Shown here: in pieces, positions 24,695 through 36,048 of the stretch
Position numbering within the stretch: the stretch's first letter is position 1
Layout of the letters: every line of letters begins with the position of its first letter
Source of the DNA: JAOUEA01 sp963825685
Lineage (GTDB): Bacteria; Actinomycetota; UBA4738; HRBIN12
Length of the DNA stretch: 64,000 nucleotides
Direction of reading: 5' to 3'
Assembly: GCA_963825685.1 (NCBI GenBank)
Contig: CAWGUD010000009.1
Span: forward strand, 81,388-145,387
Notes under the pieces: generated by a model
What the model was told of the DNA's origin: nothing
Seen by the model: only the letters and a program-made list of their open reading frames with translations
Databases searched by the model: none
Program-made: the position numbers and the translations under genes

Positions 24695-26569
24695 ATGAGG
24701 ACCATCCGCAGGGCGATGGCCACGATCGTCGCGCTCGGGATGCTGGCGGGCCTCGGCCTCTCCGGCACCGCGCTGGCACAGGACGCCAGCACGAGCGCGA
24801 GCGAGGAACCGCTGACGTTCATCATCGGACTCACGAACAACATCGTGACCGTGAACCCGCTCCGCGCGATCGAAGCGCCCGAGTACGAGCTCTGTCGATG
24901 CAGTACGACCTGCTGTTCAGACTTCTCCCAGGAAGACATGTCCGCGTGCCCAACCTCGGCGACCGAGATCCCTACCGAGGAGAACGGCGGTCTCTCGGCA
25001 GACGGCTTGACCTGGACGATCCCCATCCGCGACGACGTCACGTGGAGCGACGGCGAGCCGCTCACGGCGAACGACATCGCGTTCACGTACAACCTGATCA
25101 TCGACCAGAACTGGTCGATCGTTCACCAGCTACTTCCCGTTCACCGACAGCATCACCGCGGCCGACGACACCACTCTGGTCTGGAAGACGACGAAGCCGA
25201 CGATCGCGCCCTTGATCCCGCCGTGGGTCTACATCCTGCCCGAGCACGTCTTCGGCGACATGAGCAAGGACGAGATCCGGAACTTCGAGAACTTCGACAA
25301 GCGACGGCAGCGACCCCGTGACCTCGGGACCGTTCCGTCTCATCGAGTGGAACAAGGACGAGGACTGGACCCTCGACGGCGAACCAGGACTACTTCGGCG
25401 GCGCACCGACGATCGACGATGTGATCTTCAAGCGGTACACGAACGCCGAGACGATGGTTCAGGATCTCAAGGCCGGCGAGATCGACTTCGCCGAATCGAT
25501 CCCCGTCGAGCCTGTTCGTTCGCTCGAGGGCGAGGACGGCATCCAGACGAACGTCGGTGGCGCGTTCGGGTTCGACCAGATGAGCTTCAACCAGTGCTTC
25601 CCGCACCGCCGGCCAGGAATGCGAGGGATAGCACCGGCCACCCAGCGCTCGAGGATCCCGTCGTGCGCACGGCGATCGCGATGGCGATCGACAAGGAGAA
25701 CCTCGTCGAACGGGTCCTGCGGCGGCTACGGCGACGCCCGGAACGACGCAGGTCGTTCCCGCCGTGCCGTTCTGGCACTGGGATCCGGGCGAGGCGACGC
25801 TGCCCGACGGCGACATCGCGGCCGCGAACGCGATGCTCGACGACGCCGGCTACGTCGACTCCGACGGCGACGGCATCCGCAACATGCCCGACGGCGGCGA
25901 GGACCTGGACTTCCGGTTCATCGTCCGCATCGGAATCGAGCGACGGGGTCGAAGGCCGGCGAGCTGATCACCGGGTGGATCGACCAGATCGGCATGCAAG
26001 ACGAAGACCGAGGCGGTCACGGACTCGAAGCTGATCGACGCCTGGCTCGCGAACGACTACGACCTGTACATCTGGGGATGGGGGCCCGACCCCGACCCCG
26101 ACTTCATCCTCTACGCGAACACGACCAAGGCGTGCGGAGTCGTGGAGCGACACGTGTTGGTCCAACGCCGAGTACGACAAGCTCGTACGAGGACCAGCAA
26201 GGAGCCACGTCGCCCGACGCAACGCCAGGAGATCGTGTCCGGATGCAACAGATCTTCTACGAAGAGCGCCCCGAACTGGTGCTCTACTACGACAACGACC
26301 CTGGAGGCATGGCGGAGCGACCGCTGGCAAGGCTTCCAGTTCCAGCCCACACCCGACGAGGAAGGCAACGGTGGCTTCGCCCTCGGCCAGTACGGGAACT
26401 ACTCATACCTGAGCATCGAGCCAGCCTCGAGTGAGGCCGGCGTCGGCTGGCGGAGGGTCGAGCGGAATCCCGGCTGGCGTGTGGATCGGCATCGTCGCCG
26501 TGGTGATCATGGTGATCGGAGGCGTGATGTTCGCGCGCAGCCGTGGCTCCGACGAGGACCAAGGCCTGA
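24695..26569 (+). pseudogene. Family 5 (peptide/nickel) ABC substrate-binding protein, multiply frameshifted
   Basis: Reconstructs to about 620 residues. A signal peptide ends in GTALAQD. The family-5 landmarks follow in order: YDLLFR, WTIPIRDDVTWSDGEPLTA, TSGPFRLIEWNKDE, DPVVRTAIAMAIDKENLV, WGWGPDPDPDFIL. There is no lipobox; instead a C-terminal helix (IPAGVWIGIVAVVIMVIGGV) and a short cytosolic tail close the protein. The blocks are spread over three frames with at least ten breaks between about 24895 and 26565. ATG at 24695 has a GAGGAGG site. All landmarks are conserved, so sequence error is the likeliest cause. First gene of the transporter operon. Confidence 0.75.
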
Positions 26570-26583
26570 GCATCGCACTCGGA

Positions 26584-27595
26584 GTGAGGCGACGAGGCGG
26601 CAGACGGGTGGGGACACGCGGATACGTCCTGAGGAAGGTCGTCCAGGCGTTCCTCACCCTGTTCGCCGTCATCGTCTTCAACTTCTTCCTGTTCCGGATC
26701 CTGCCGGCCGACCCGGTCGCCCTGCTCACGCGCAGTCAGGGCGCGCAGCTCAGCCCCGAGGAACAGGCGGAACTGCGGGCGGAGCTACGGGCTCGACCAA
26801 CCGCTGTTCCCCGGGCAGTTCCTCGACTTCATGGGCGACACGCTGCGACTGGACTTCGGTGAGTCGATCATCCTTCGACCGAACGAGACCGTCGTCTCGG
26901 TCTTCCTCGACGCGCTCTGGCCGACGGTCGTGCTGGTCGGCATCTCGACGCTGTTCGCCGCGGTCATCGGCATCGTGCTGGGTATCTATGCCGGATGGCG
27001 CCGCGGCGGCAAGGCCGACGTCGGGTCGATGGGCGTCTCGCTGGTCTTCTACTCGATGCCGGAGTTCTGGCTCGGCATGCTGTTGATCTTGCTGTTCTCG
27101 ACGACGCTCGGGTGGTTCCCCGCGAGTGGGCGCGTGTCACTCGGGCAAGACCTGACCGGCGTCGACTACATCGCCGACGTCCTCAACCATCTGTTTCTTC
27201 CTACGCTCACGCTCACCCTTGCCTTCCTCGCCGAGTTCTACCTCGTGATGCGATCCTCGCTGCTCGACGTGTTGGGTGAGGACTACATCACCACCGCGAG
27301 GGCGAAGGGGGTGCGCGAGAAGTTCGTGCTGCGACGACACGCCGTGCGCAACGCGCTCCTGCCCACGATCACCCTGATCGCTCTGTCGTTCGGGTTCGTG
27401 CTCAGCGGCGCGATCACCGTGGAATACGTGTTCAGCTACCAAGGGCTCGGTCTCCTCACCGTGAACGCACTCGAGGCGCGGGACTACCCTCTGCTGCAGG
27501 GGGTGTTCCTGTTCGCGAGCGCCGCGGTGATCGCGCTGAACCTCGTGGCCGACCTCGTCTACGGCTACTTCGACCCCCGCGTGAGGGAGGCCTGA
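26584..27595 (+). CDS. ABC transporter permease, DppB/OppB-like, one frameshift
   Basis: About 336 residues once the extra base near 26788 is removed, so that AELR becomes AELGLDQPLFPGQFLDF. Six membrane helices are expected. The EAA loop is ITTARAKGVREKFVLRRHAVRNALLP. The N-terminal RILPADPVALL is typical of OppB-type permeases. GTG at 26584 is likely; a GTG at 26608 is also possible. Pairs with the next permease to form the channel. Confidence 0.83.
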
Positions 27596-27598
27596 CCC

Positions 27599-28567
27599 AT
27601 GCACGCGCCACCGATCACACCGGGTGGAGAGCCCGGCCTGACGACCAGTCCGCCCGACTTCGACACGATCGACGAGGAGATCCGATCGCCCCGTCAGATC
27701 CGCCGTGCGCGCCGGAAGGTGGCCCTCAGCCGATTCTGGAAGCAGTACCGTCGGTCGTGGATGGGCATGGCGGGCCTGGCCATCCTGCTCTTCTTCATCG
27801 GCGTCGCGATCTTCGCCGTGTTCGCCGACGAATCGGGCACGAACCCGAGCCTCAAGACGGACGGACCCGTGGGCGCTCCTCCCTCGATCGAGTACCCGTT
27901 CGGCACGACCGACTTCGGGCTATCGGTGCTGACCCTCACCATCCAGGGCGCGCGGATCTCGCTGCTCGTCGGGCTTACGGCCTCGGTCATCACGATGGTG
28001 ATCGGCACGCTGATCGGCATCGTGGCCGGCTACCGGGGCGGGTGGATCGACACGTTCCTCATGCGATTCACGGACTTCGCGCTCGTGCTGCCCTGGCTCG
28101 CCCTCGCGATCGTGCTCGCGGCGATCATCGGGCCAGTCGCTCTCGACGATCGTGCTCGTGATCGGCCTCACCTCGTGGCCGAGCACGGCGCGCCTGGTGC
28201 GATCACAGGTGTTGTCGGTGCGCGAGCGCCCGTACGTGGAACGGGCCAGGGCGCTCGGGGGCGGTGACTGGCACATGATCACGCGACACGTGCTGCCGAA
28301 CGTGACGCCGGTGATCCTCGCGAACACCGTGCTCGTCGTCGCGATCGCGATCCTGTCCGAGACCGCGTTGTCTTTCCTTGGCCTCGGCGACCCGTTCAGC
28401 GTCTCTTGGGGCAGCATGCTTGAGGACGCGTTCAGCAACGGCGCGACGACGCTCGGGTGGTGGTGGTGGATCGCGGCGCCGGGCATCTGCATCGTGCTGG
28501 TGGTGCTGTCGTTCACGATGATCGGATTCGCGCTCGACGAGATCATCAACCCGAAGCTGAGGGATCG

Positions 28568-28571
<4 letters not shown>
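27599..28571 (+). CDS. ABC transporter permease, DppC/OppC-like, one frameshift
   Basis: About 324 residues after removing one G near 28133, giving AAIIGQSLSTIVLVIGLTSW across the join. The cytosolic N-terminus (RKVALSRFWKQYRRS) precedes the first helix, then the periplasmic loop, IVAGYRGGW and the EAA loop VRERPYVERARALGGGDW. The ATG follows AGGGAGG by a few bases, 3 bp after the first permease. The stop overlaps the next ATG (ATGA). Confidence 0.83.
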
Positions 28572-29553
<982 letters not shown>

Positions 29554-29557
<4 letters not shown>

Positions 29558-30633
29558 GCCAGACAGAGGCCGCCGCTGCACCGCCCCCCGCCGCTCCTGA
29601 ACGTGAGGTGGTGATCGAGGTCCGCGACCTCCACGTCACCTTCCAGGGTCGCGTCGGGGTGTTCGAAGGTCTTCGCGGCAAGAAGGGCACCCGCTCGCGC
29701 GCGGTCGACGGCGTCTCGTTCGAGCTCCGTCGCGGCGAGGTCATGGCGATCGCGGGCGAGTCCGGATGCGGCAAGACCACGACCGCGCGGGCGATCATGG
29801 GACTGCAACCGGTCGACGGCGGCGAGATCCTCTACGAGGGGAAGCCGCTTCCTCGCGACTTGAAGCCCTACCGGCGCAAGGTGCAGATGGTCTTCCAGGA
29901 TCCGACCGGCACCCTGAACCCGCGACAGACGATCTACGAGATCATCGCCGAAGGCCTGCGCATCCACGGCATCGACCGCGGGCCGAACGGGGAGCCCGAG
30001 GAGCAGCTCGTCGCCAAGGCGCTCTCGCGAGCGGGCCTGCGCCCACCCGAGCGGTTCTTCCTGCGGTACCCGCACGAGCTGTCGGGTGGGCAGCGCCAAC
30101 GCGTCGTGATCGCCGGCGCGCTCGTGCTCGAGCCCGAAGTGATCGTCGCCGACGAACCGGTCTCGAACCTCGACGCATCGGTGCGGGGGGAGATCCTGCA
30201 GCTGCTGATGAAGCTCCGCGAGGATCTCGAGCTCACGATCATCATCGTGACCCACGACCTCGGTCTCGCCTGGACCGTGGCCGATCGGGTCGCGATCATG
30301 TACCTGGGCCGCATCGTCGAGATCGGACCCGCCGAGGACGTGTTGCTGCGGGCCGAGCACCCTTACACGAAGGCCCTGCTCGACGTGGTACCCGAAGCGG
30401 GGGGTCTCGATCGACCGATCCTGACCGGCGAACCGCCCGACCCGACGCGCATCCCTGAGGGGTGCCGGTTCCACCCTCGGTGCCCGGTCGTCGAATCGGG
30501 GCGCGCAGCCGAGCTCGGCATCGAGACGCGGTGTCGCGCGGACGACCTCGCGCTTCAGGCGATGGGGCAGGAGCACGAGGCGGCCTGCTACGAGGCCTTC
30601 CTGCGTCACGGAGGCGGCGCACCGACCGCCTGA
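29554..30633 (+). CDS. Oligopeptide ABC transporter ATP-binding protein, DppF/OppF-like
   Basis: A 359-residue ABC ATPase. Walker A is GESGCGKTT, signature LSGGQRQR, Walker B VIVADEPVSNLD and switch VTHD. The C-terminal PEGCRFHPRCP motif is kept. An insertion after the first strands (GVFEGLRGKKGTRSRAVDG) is a normal DppF variation. GTG start overlaps the previous stop (GTGA). Convergent with the next gene, 6 bp apart. Last gene of the transporter operon. Confidence 0.93.
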
Positions 30634-30639
30634 AGGGCC

Positions 30640-31306
30640 TCAGACGGTCTCTGGTCCCGGCGCCTCAACCGCCGCATCGTCGCCCTTGAGCACCCCGAGG
30701 ATCGCCTCCATCTCCGTGTCGGAGACCCTCGCATCGCGGGCCGGATCCTCCGAGTTCTTCGCGCGCACCGTGGCGAGCATGGTCCGCAGGTTCGACTCGG
30801 CCATCTCGGCCCGAGCCTCGAGCTCCCGGACCTTGTCGGACAGCGTCCGTGCGCGGCTCTCAGCCTCGTCGCGGGCCTGACGGGCCTCGCGCGACTCCTC
30901 ACGAGCCGACCGCAGCGCGGCGCGCATCTCGGCGGCCTCGCGACCGATTTCGACCAGCCGGTCCACCACGGCTCGGCCGAAGTCGGAGTACCGGGCCGCG
31001 CCCGGCTCTGCCCGCGTCGTGGCCGAGGCGCGAGGCTGACGGGCCGTGCGCGGGGGGCGGCCGAGCGACTCCTTCTCGCCTGCGTCGACCGGCCGGCTGT
31101 CGAGCAGTCGATAGGAACCCTGCGCCGGCTCCAGGCGTCTCCGCGCGATCAGCGCTCGCACCGCCCGCGCGGTGGAGAGGGCGTCGGGGAAGCCGAGCTC
31201 GCGCCCGATCTCGGCGGGAGTCACGGCCATCACCTCGCCGACGGCCGTGCGCTGCGGCGACCTCGGCCAGGAAGGCGTTCACCCGATCCAGGCTCTGCTC
31301 GTTCAC
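30640..31306 (-). CDS. Winged-helix/coiled-coil protein of unknown function, one frameshift
   Basis: About 222 residues if one base is restored near 31244; without it the frame opens at 31233 (197 residues). The N-terminus (LDRVNAFLAEVAAA then TPAEIGRELGFPDALSTARAV) reads like a winged helix-turn-helix. A Pro/Arg-rich linker follows, then an Ala/Glu/Arg coiled coil (about residues 110-175) and an acidic tail. No family recognised; it may bind DNA and oligomerise through the coil. CATGAT with a 6-nt spacer before the GTG at 31306 supports the longer form. Confidence 0.65.
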
Positions 31307-31312
31307 GAGGCC

Positions 31313-31318
31313 ATCATG
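31313..31318 (-). promoter_or_regulatory. Leaderless -10 hexamer CATGAT
   Basis: CATGAT ends 6 nt before the GTG at 31306 and supports that start for the winged-helix/coiled-coil gene. Confidence 0.35.
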
Positions 31319-31381
31319 CCCGACCGGGGCCCCCCAGGGCCAGTCGCACCCCACGACAACCCGGCAGGCCACGGGCACCGG

Positions 31382-31387
31382 TAGGCT
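31382..31387 (+). promoter_or_regulatory. Leaderless -10 hexamer TAGGCT
   Basis: TAGGCT ends 6 nt before the ATG of the CoA-transferase gene at 31394. Confidence 0.5.
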
Positions 31388-31393
31388 GCGGCC

Positions 31394-32554
31394 ATGACGG
31401 TCGGTTCCCGGACGGCGCCCGCACCGCTTGCCGGGCTCCGCGTCATCGACCTGTCTCGCGTGCTGGCGGGGCCTCTCGCCACGATGACGTTGGGTGACCT
31501 CGGCGCCGATGTCGTGAAGGTCGAGCGCCCGGCCGAGGGCGACGACACCCGGCACTGGGGGCCGCCGTTCGCCGGCGACGACGCCGCGTACTTCCTGTCG
31601 CTCAATCGGAACAAGCGCTCGGTCGCGATCGACCTCACGACACCTGAGGGGGTCGCCTCCGTCACCCGGCTCGCCGCCACGGCCGACGTGCTGATCGAGA
31701 ACTTCCGCCCCGGGTTGATGGCCGATCTCGGTCTCGCCCTCGACGACCTGCGAGCGGCGAACCCACGCCTGGTCAGCTGCTCGCTGACCGCGTTCGGCGA
31801 CGATGCAACGGGGGAGGCCTCCCGGCCCGGGTACGACATCATCGTGCAGGCGCTCTGCGGCCTGATGAGTGTCACGGGAGAGCCGGACGGCGAGCCGGTG
31901 AAGGCAGGGGTGGCGCTGCTCGACGTGGTGACCGGCCTGCAAGCGGCGATCGGCATCCTGGCGGCCCTCGCCGAGCGCGAGCGGACGGGCCTCGGCCGCC
32001 ACGTCGGCGTCTCGCTGTTCGATGCGAGCGTGGCCGCGATGGTGAACCAGGCGGCGAACACGCTGATCGGAGATGTCGTGCCCTCCGCCCTCGGCACCGC
32101 CCACCCGAACATCGTGCCGTATCAGGCCTTCCACGCGTCGGATCGCCCGTTCATCCTGGCGGGTGGGAACGACCGACTGTTCCGCCGAACCTGCGAGGTC
32201 GTCGGACACCCCGAGTGGGCCGACGACGATCGGTTCGCCGCGAACCAGGATCGCGTCGCGAACCGCGACGAACTGGTGTCGCTGCTCGCGGCGGCGTTCG
32301 CGACCCGCCCCGCCGCCCACTGGCTCCGCGCGCTCGAGGCCGCATCGGTGCCCTGCTCCCCGATCCGCAGGATGGACGAGGTGTTCGCCTCACCCGAGGG
32401 CGCCGCCCTCGTCGACGACGTCGACGACCCGGCGCGGGGTGGATCGCTGCGACTGGTCGCGAACCCGCTCCGGTTCGACGGCGAGCGGCTGCCGACCAGG
32501 CTCGCGCCGCCGCTGCTCGGCGCCGACACGGACGAGGTGCTGGGTGACGGGTGA
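31394..32554 (+). CDS. CaiB/BaiF (class III) CoA-transferase
   Basis: A 386-residue family-III CoA-transferase. It begins GLRVIDLSRVLAGPLATMTLGDLGADVVKVE, the family signature split over the CoA-binding fold, followed by LNRNKRSVAIDL. The catalytic Asp is in the GVALLDVVTGL region. Acyl donor and acceptor are not predictable. ATG start with the leaderless hexamer TAGGCT. Its end overlaps the methyltransferase start by 11 bp. Confidence 0.92.
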   Translation: MTVGSRTAPAPLAGLRVIDLSRVLAGPLATMTLGDLGADVVKVERPAEGDDTRHWGPPFAGDDAAYFLSLNRNKRSVAIDLTTPEGVASVTRLAATADVLIENFRPGLMADLGLALDDLRAANPRLVSCSLTAFGDDATGEASRPGYDIIVQALCGLMSVTGEPDGEPVKAGVALLDVVTGLQAAIGILAALAERERTGLGRHVGVSLFDASVAAMVNQAANTLIGDVVPSALGTAHPNIVPYQAFHASDRPFILAGGNDRLFRRTCEVVGHPEWADDDRFAANQDRVANRDELVSLLAAAFATRPAAHWLRALEAASVPCSPIRRMDEVFASPEGAALVDDVDDPARGGSLRLVANPLRFDGERLPTRLAPPLLGADTDEVLGDG

Positions 32555-33410
32555 CCCCACGGCGCTCGGGGAAGCATGGGCCGGCGCGCTCGCATCGTGG
32601 GCGATCCCACCGGCGATCCTCGAGGCCGCACCGGAGTCACCGTACGGGTTCCCGCCCGAGCTCTTCGCACGTCGCGCCGAGCGTGCGGTCGACGGGGAGG
32701 TTCGGTCGGTACCGACGCCGACCACCACGCGCGCGCTCGAGGCCCTCGGCGACGAGGGGATCGTGCTCGACGTGGGGGTGGGTGGTGGCGCGACGAGCCT
32801 CCCACTGGCCGGGCGATGCACGGGTCTGATATGGGTCGACGGGCAGATCGACATGCTCGAGGCGACGGCGCGCCGGGCGGCGAGCATCGGGCTCCCCGTC
32901 ACGACCGTGCTCGGGCGCTGGCCCGACGTGGCGTCGGAGACGCCGACCGCCGACGTCGCGGTCTGCGGGCACGTCGCCTACAACGTCCCCGACCTCGGCG
33001 CCTTCCTGACCGCCCTCACGGAGCATGCCCGGCGCCGGGTCGTGATCGAGCTCACCGACCGGCACCCGCTCTCGTGGATGAACGACCTGTGGCTGCGCTT
33101 CCACGATCTCGAACGTCCCGACCGTCCGTGCGCCCACGACGCGGAGGCCCTCTGCCATGCGCTCGGGCTCGACGTGCATCGTGACGACCGCGTCGATACC
33201 GCGGACGCAGCGGGAAGCGGCTTCGAACGACGAGGGGACGCGATCGGTCTCGTGCGCCGCCGCCTCTGCCTGCCGCCCGAGCGCGACGACGAGATCGCAG
33301 GTGCCCTCGGCTCCAGGCTCCATCAGCACGGCGGTCTGTGGAGCGCAGGCCCTCCGGAGCAGCGTGTGATCACGCTGTGGTGGGATTCGGCCGCGGGCGT
33401 CGCGACCTAG
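32544..33410 (+). CDS. Class I SAM-dependent methyltransferase
   Basis: A 288-residue protein with a methyltransferase-25/11-like fold. Motif I is VLDVGVGGGATSLPLAG (about residue 75). Motif II/IV is ADVAVCGHVAYNVPDL. The N-terminal extension holds a Trp/Pro-rich segment and the C-terminus a WWDSA tail. Substrate unknown. The GTG at 32544 overlaps the CoA-transferase gene, so the two are probably co-translated. Its TAG shares bases with the stop of the convergent gene (CTAG). Confidence 0.78.
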   Translation: MTGDPTALGEAWAGALASWAIPPAILEAAPESPYGFPPELFARRAERAVDGEVRSVPTPTTTRALEALGDEGIVLDVGVGGGATSLPLAGRCTGLIWVDGQIDMLEATARRAASIGLPVTTVLGRWPDVASETPTADVAVCGHVAYNVPDLGAFLTALTEHARRRVVIELTDRHPLSWMNDLWLRFHDLERPDRPCAHDAEALCHALGLDVHRDDRVDTADAAGSGFERRGDAIGLVRRRLCLPPERDDEIAGALGSRLHQHGGLWSAGPPEQRVITLWWDSAAGVAT

Positions 33411-34009
33411 GCGGTGGCGGCGGTGAGCACCACGGTTCCCGCTGCGCCGAAGGTTCCCTGCCCGCCGTCGGGGATCTCGAGGTCGAAGCTGGCGGTCGCG
33501 CCGTCACGCGCCGGCATCTCGAGGCGCAGGGTCGGGATCGTCTCCAGGAACCCGCTCAGCTCCTGCGAGCCGGCCGGGCTGCGTCCGGTCTCCTCGAGAC
33601 GGAACCGCAGCTCTCCGTCGCGAAGCACCCCGACCGCCCGCAGATCGATCCGCTCGGCTTGCACCTGTGCCGTCGGCTCATCGCACCGCAGTTCGCTCTT
33701 GAGCGTCGCCGCCCCGGCGGAGTCGATCGGCCCGTCGGCGACGGCGATGCCCGCGTCGACGCGCCAATTGGCGGCACACCGCCCGCCCACGAACAGGTCG
33801 TGGTACGTGCGGGTGTCGATGCGTACGAGCCAGGAGCCGCCCGACCCGCTCGGCTCGGGCTCGTCGGTCGGGGAACCCGCACTCGGCCGCGCGCCGGGGT
33901 CGTCGACCCCGGGAGGGAACGGGTTCGTGTTCGCCGCGACGACCGCGCCCACGGCCGCGCACATCGCGAACACGAGGGTCCACACCACGATCTTGACGAA
34001 CCGCCGCAC
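33407..34009 (-). CDS. Exported or membrane-anchored protein of unknown function
   Basis: A 200-residue protein. The N-terminal hydrophobic segment (about residues 5-26) is a signal anchor or signal peptide. A Pro/Ser/Glu linker follows, then a domain with two cysteines (GGRCAANW, SELRCDE) that may form a disulfide outside the membrane. No family recognised. GTG at 34009 has TAGGGT with a 7-nt spacer and no ribosome site. The first gene downstream of the VWA gene on this strand. Confidence 0.65.
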   Translation of the reverse strand: MRRFVKIVVWTLVFAMCAAVGAVVAANTNPFPPGVDDPGARPSAGSPTDEPEPSGSGGSWLVRIDTRTYHDLFVGGRCAANWRVDAGIAVADGPIDSAGAATLKSELRCDEPTAQVQAERIDLRAVGVLRDGELRFRLEETGRSPAGSQELSGFLETIPTLRLEMPARDGATASFDLEIPDGGQGTFGAAGTVVLTAATA

Positions 34010-34016
34010 GGGAGCG

Positions 34017-34022
34017 ACCCTA
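34017..34022 (-). promoter_or_regulatory. Leaderless -10 hexamer TAGGGT
   Basis: TAGGGT ends 7 nt before the GTG at 34009. Confidence 0.45.
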
Positions 34023-34057
34023 CCGCGAGCTGACGGCGTTCCGGTGAACCGGCATCG

Positions 34058-36005
34058 TCACCGAGAGCGGCGAGCCACGTAGTCACGGAGCACGAACTCG
34101 CCGACCCGATCGTCGTCCATCAGGAAGACGCGCCCCTTCGTCATGCGGGCAAGGCGCTCCATGAACCGGGCGAGGCCCTCGGATTCCTCGAGCATGAAGA
34201 TGTTCAGGCGCACGCCGGACTTGGCGAGACGCATCGCCTCGGCGAGGGTCAGCTCGATCGTCTCCGGCACCGGCGGCCACGAGAAGAACGCCTGATCCCC
34301 CTCGAGGTGCGCCGTCGGCTCGCCGTCGGTCACCATGATCACCTGCCGCGTCGCGCGCGGGTGCTGCGAGAGCAGTCGGTTCGCCAGCATGAACGCGTGC
34401 TGCATGTTCGTGCCGTACACGCGCTCGAACCCGGGCGTGGTGAGGTCCTCGGGCTGCAGCCGACGTGCGTACTCGCTGAAGCCGATCAGGTACAGCGTGT
34501 CGTGGGGATAGCGGCCCTCGATCAACGCGTGCAGCGCGAGCGCCATCTTCTTCGCGTGGATGAAGTGTCCGCGCAGCGGCATCGAGAACGAGAGATCGAG
34601 CAGCAGGGCCGTCGCCGTCTCGGTGCGCTGCTCGGCCTCGACCACCTCGAAGTCGTCGGGGATGAGGCGCACCGGCTCGCCGGGCGTCGACCTCGTCACC
34701 GCGTTGAACACCGTGCGCTGCACCGCGAGCTGCCCGTGGTCGCCGAAGTTCCAGGGACGGGTCGCCCCTGTCGGCTCGGCCAGGCCGCCGGCGTCGCGCG
34801 CCTCGTGCGTTCCCTCTCGATCTCGCTGCAGCTCCTCGAAGATCTGCGTGAGCGCGCGCTCCCCGAGCTTGCGGGCCCCGCGTGGGGTGACCTCGAGCCG
34901 CCCTTGGCGGCGCTGCACGAGACCGGCCTCCTCGAGCATGCGCTCGATCTGCTTCAGCCGGTGCAGGTCCTGCGCGGCCGTGTCGCCGAGCCTTCGGCGC
35001 ACGGCGTCCTCGTCGACGTCGTCGAGGCTGGCCCCCGCATACTCGCCTTCCATCGATCGGTCGAGTTCCTCGTAGTCGTGCAGACGCTCCATCGCGTCGA
35101 CGGCCGCCGACATCGGCATGCCCTCTCCGTCGCCGAAGCCCTGTCCGTATCCCTCGCCCCGGCCCCATCCCATGCCCGGGAAGGCGTCCTGGAGGTTCGC
35201 GTTCAGGCGGTCGACCTCGAACGCGAGGTCCATGTCCTGCATCACCTGCTCCGCGAGACGCGCGAGCTCCTCGCGCTGCTCCGGCGAGAGCGAGGCCATC
35301 ATGGCGCTCATCGCCGCCATGCGGCGAGCCATCCCCTCGAGCAGCTCGTCGAGCGAGCGCGGATCGTCGGGGAAGAAACCTCCGTGGCGAGACATGAAGT
35401 CCTCGAACCCGGCCTGCGTGTCCTCGCCGCGCTCACGCATCTCGATCAGGCCGTTGAGCTCGGCGAGCATGTCCTTGAAGCGAGCGATGTCGTCGGGAGA
35501 CATCGTCCGCATACCTTCGGCCATCTGCCGGAAGTACGAGCCCATCACCTGCTCGCGGATGTGCTCCTGCAGCTCGTCGAACATCCGTTGCGCGGTCGGG
35601 TCGGCGAACCGATACTCGCGGAGCTCTCCGAGCTGGCCTGGCGCGTCGGGCGGCAGCGCGTCGAGGAACCCCTCCCGCAGGCGGGCGTCGTCGTCGTCGC
35701 GGAAGCTCAGCTCGGTGCGCTCGCGCTCGAGGATCTCCTCGAGGCGTTCCCGGATGTCCTCGAGCGGACCGGTGAGATCGAGCAATTGCTCTTCGCGCTC
35801 GCGCTGCTGCCGGAGGCGATTGACGCAGGGCGTCCATCCCGGTGAATCGGCCCTGCATGCCTCGACGGAGCAAGCGCTGGAGCGCATGGTCGGCGCCCCC
35901 ACCCATCAGGATCTCGTCGGTGAGCTCCTCGAGCACGTCGGCAGCGGGCACGTCGGGGCCGAACGGATCCTGGGTGCCGTCCCACCGCGAGTAGCGGAAG
36001 CGCAT
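34058..36005 (-). CDS. VWA-domain protein of the chelatase/CoxE-like type, one frameshift
   Basis: About 648 residues after removing one base near 35822, where LRQ should continue as RLRQQREREEQ. A long helical N-terminal region has acidic stretches and a Gly-rich GWGRGEGYGQGFGDGEG segment. The C-terminal VWA domain has the MIDAS motif DLSFS (about residue 460), the conserved Thr in YGTNM and the Asp of VTDGEPT. With an AAA+ ATPase encoded on the same strand it forms a MoxR/VWA or chelatase I/D-like pair for metal insertion or complex remodelling. ATG at 36005 is preceded by TAGGCT-N6. Confidence 0.85.
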
Positions 36006-36011
36006 GCGACC

Positions 36012-36017
36012 AGCCTA
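36012..36017 (-). promoter_or_regulatory. Leaderless -10 hexamer TAGGCT
   Basis: TAGGCT ends 6 nt before the ATG of the VWA gene at 36005. Confidence 0.5.
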
Positions 36018-36048
36018 CGCGCGCTCCCGCACAAGGTCGTATGCGAGG

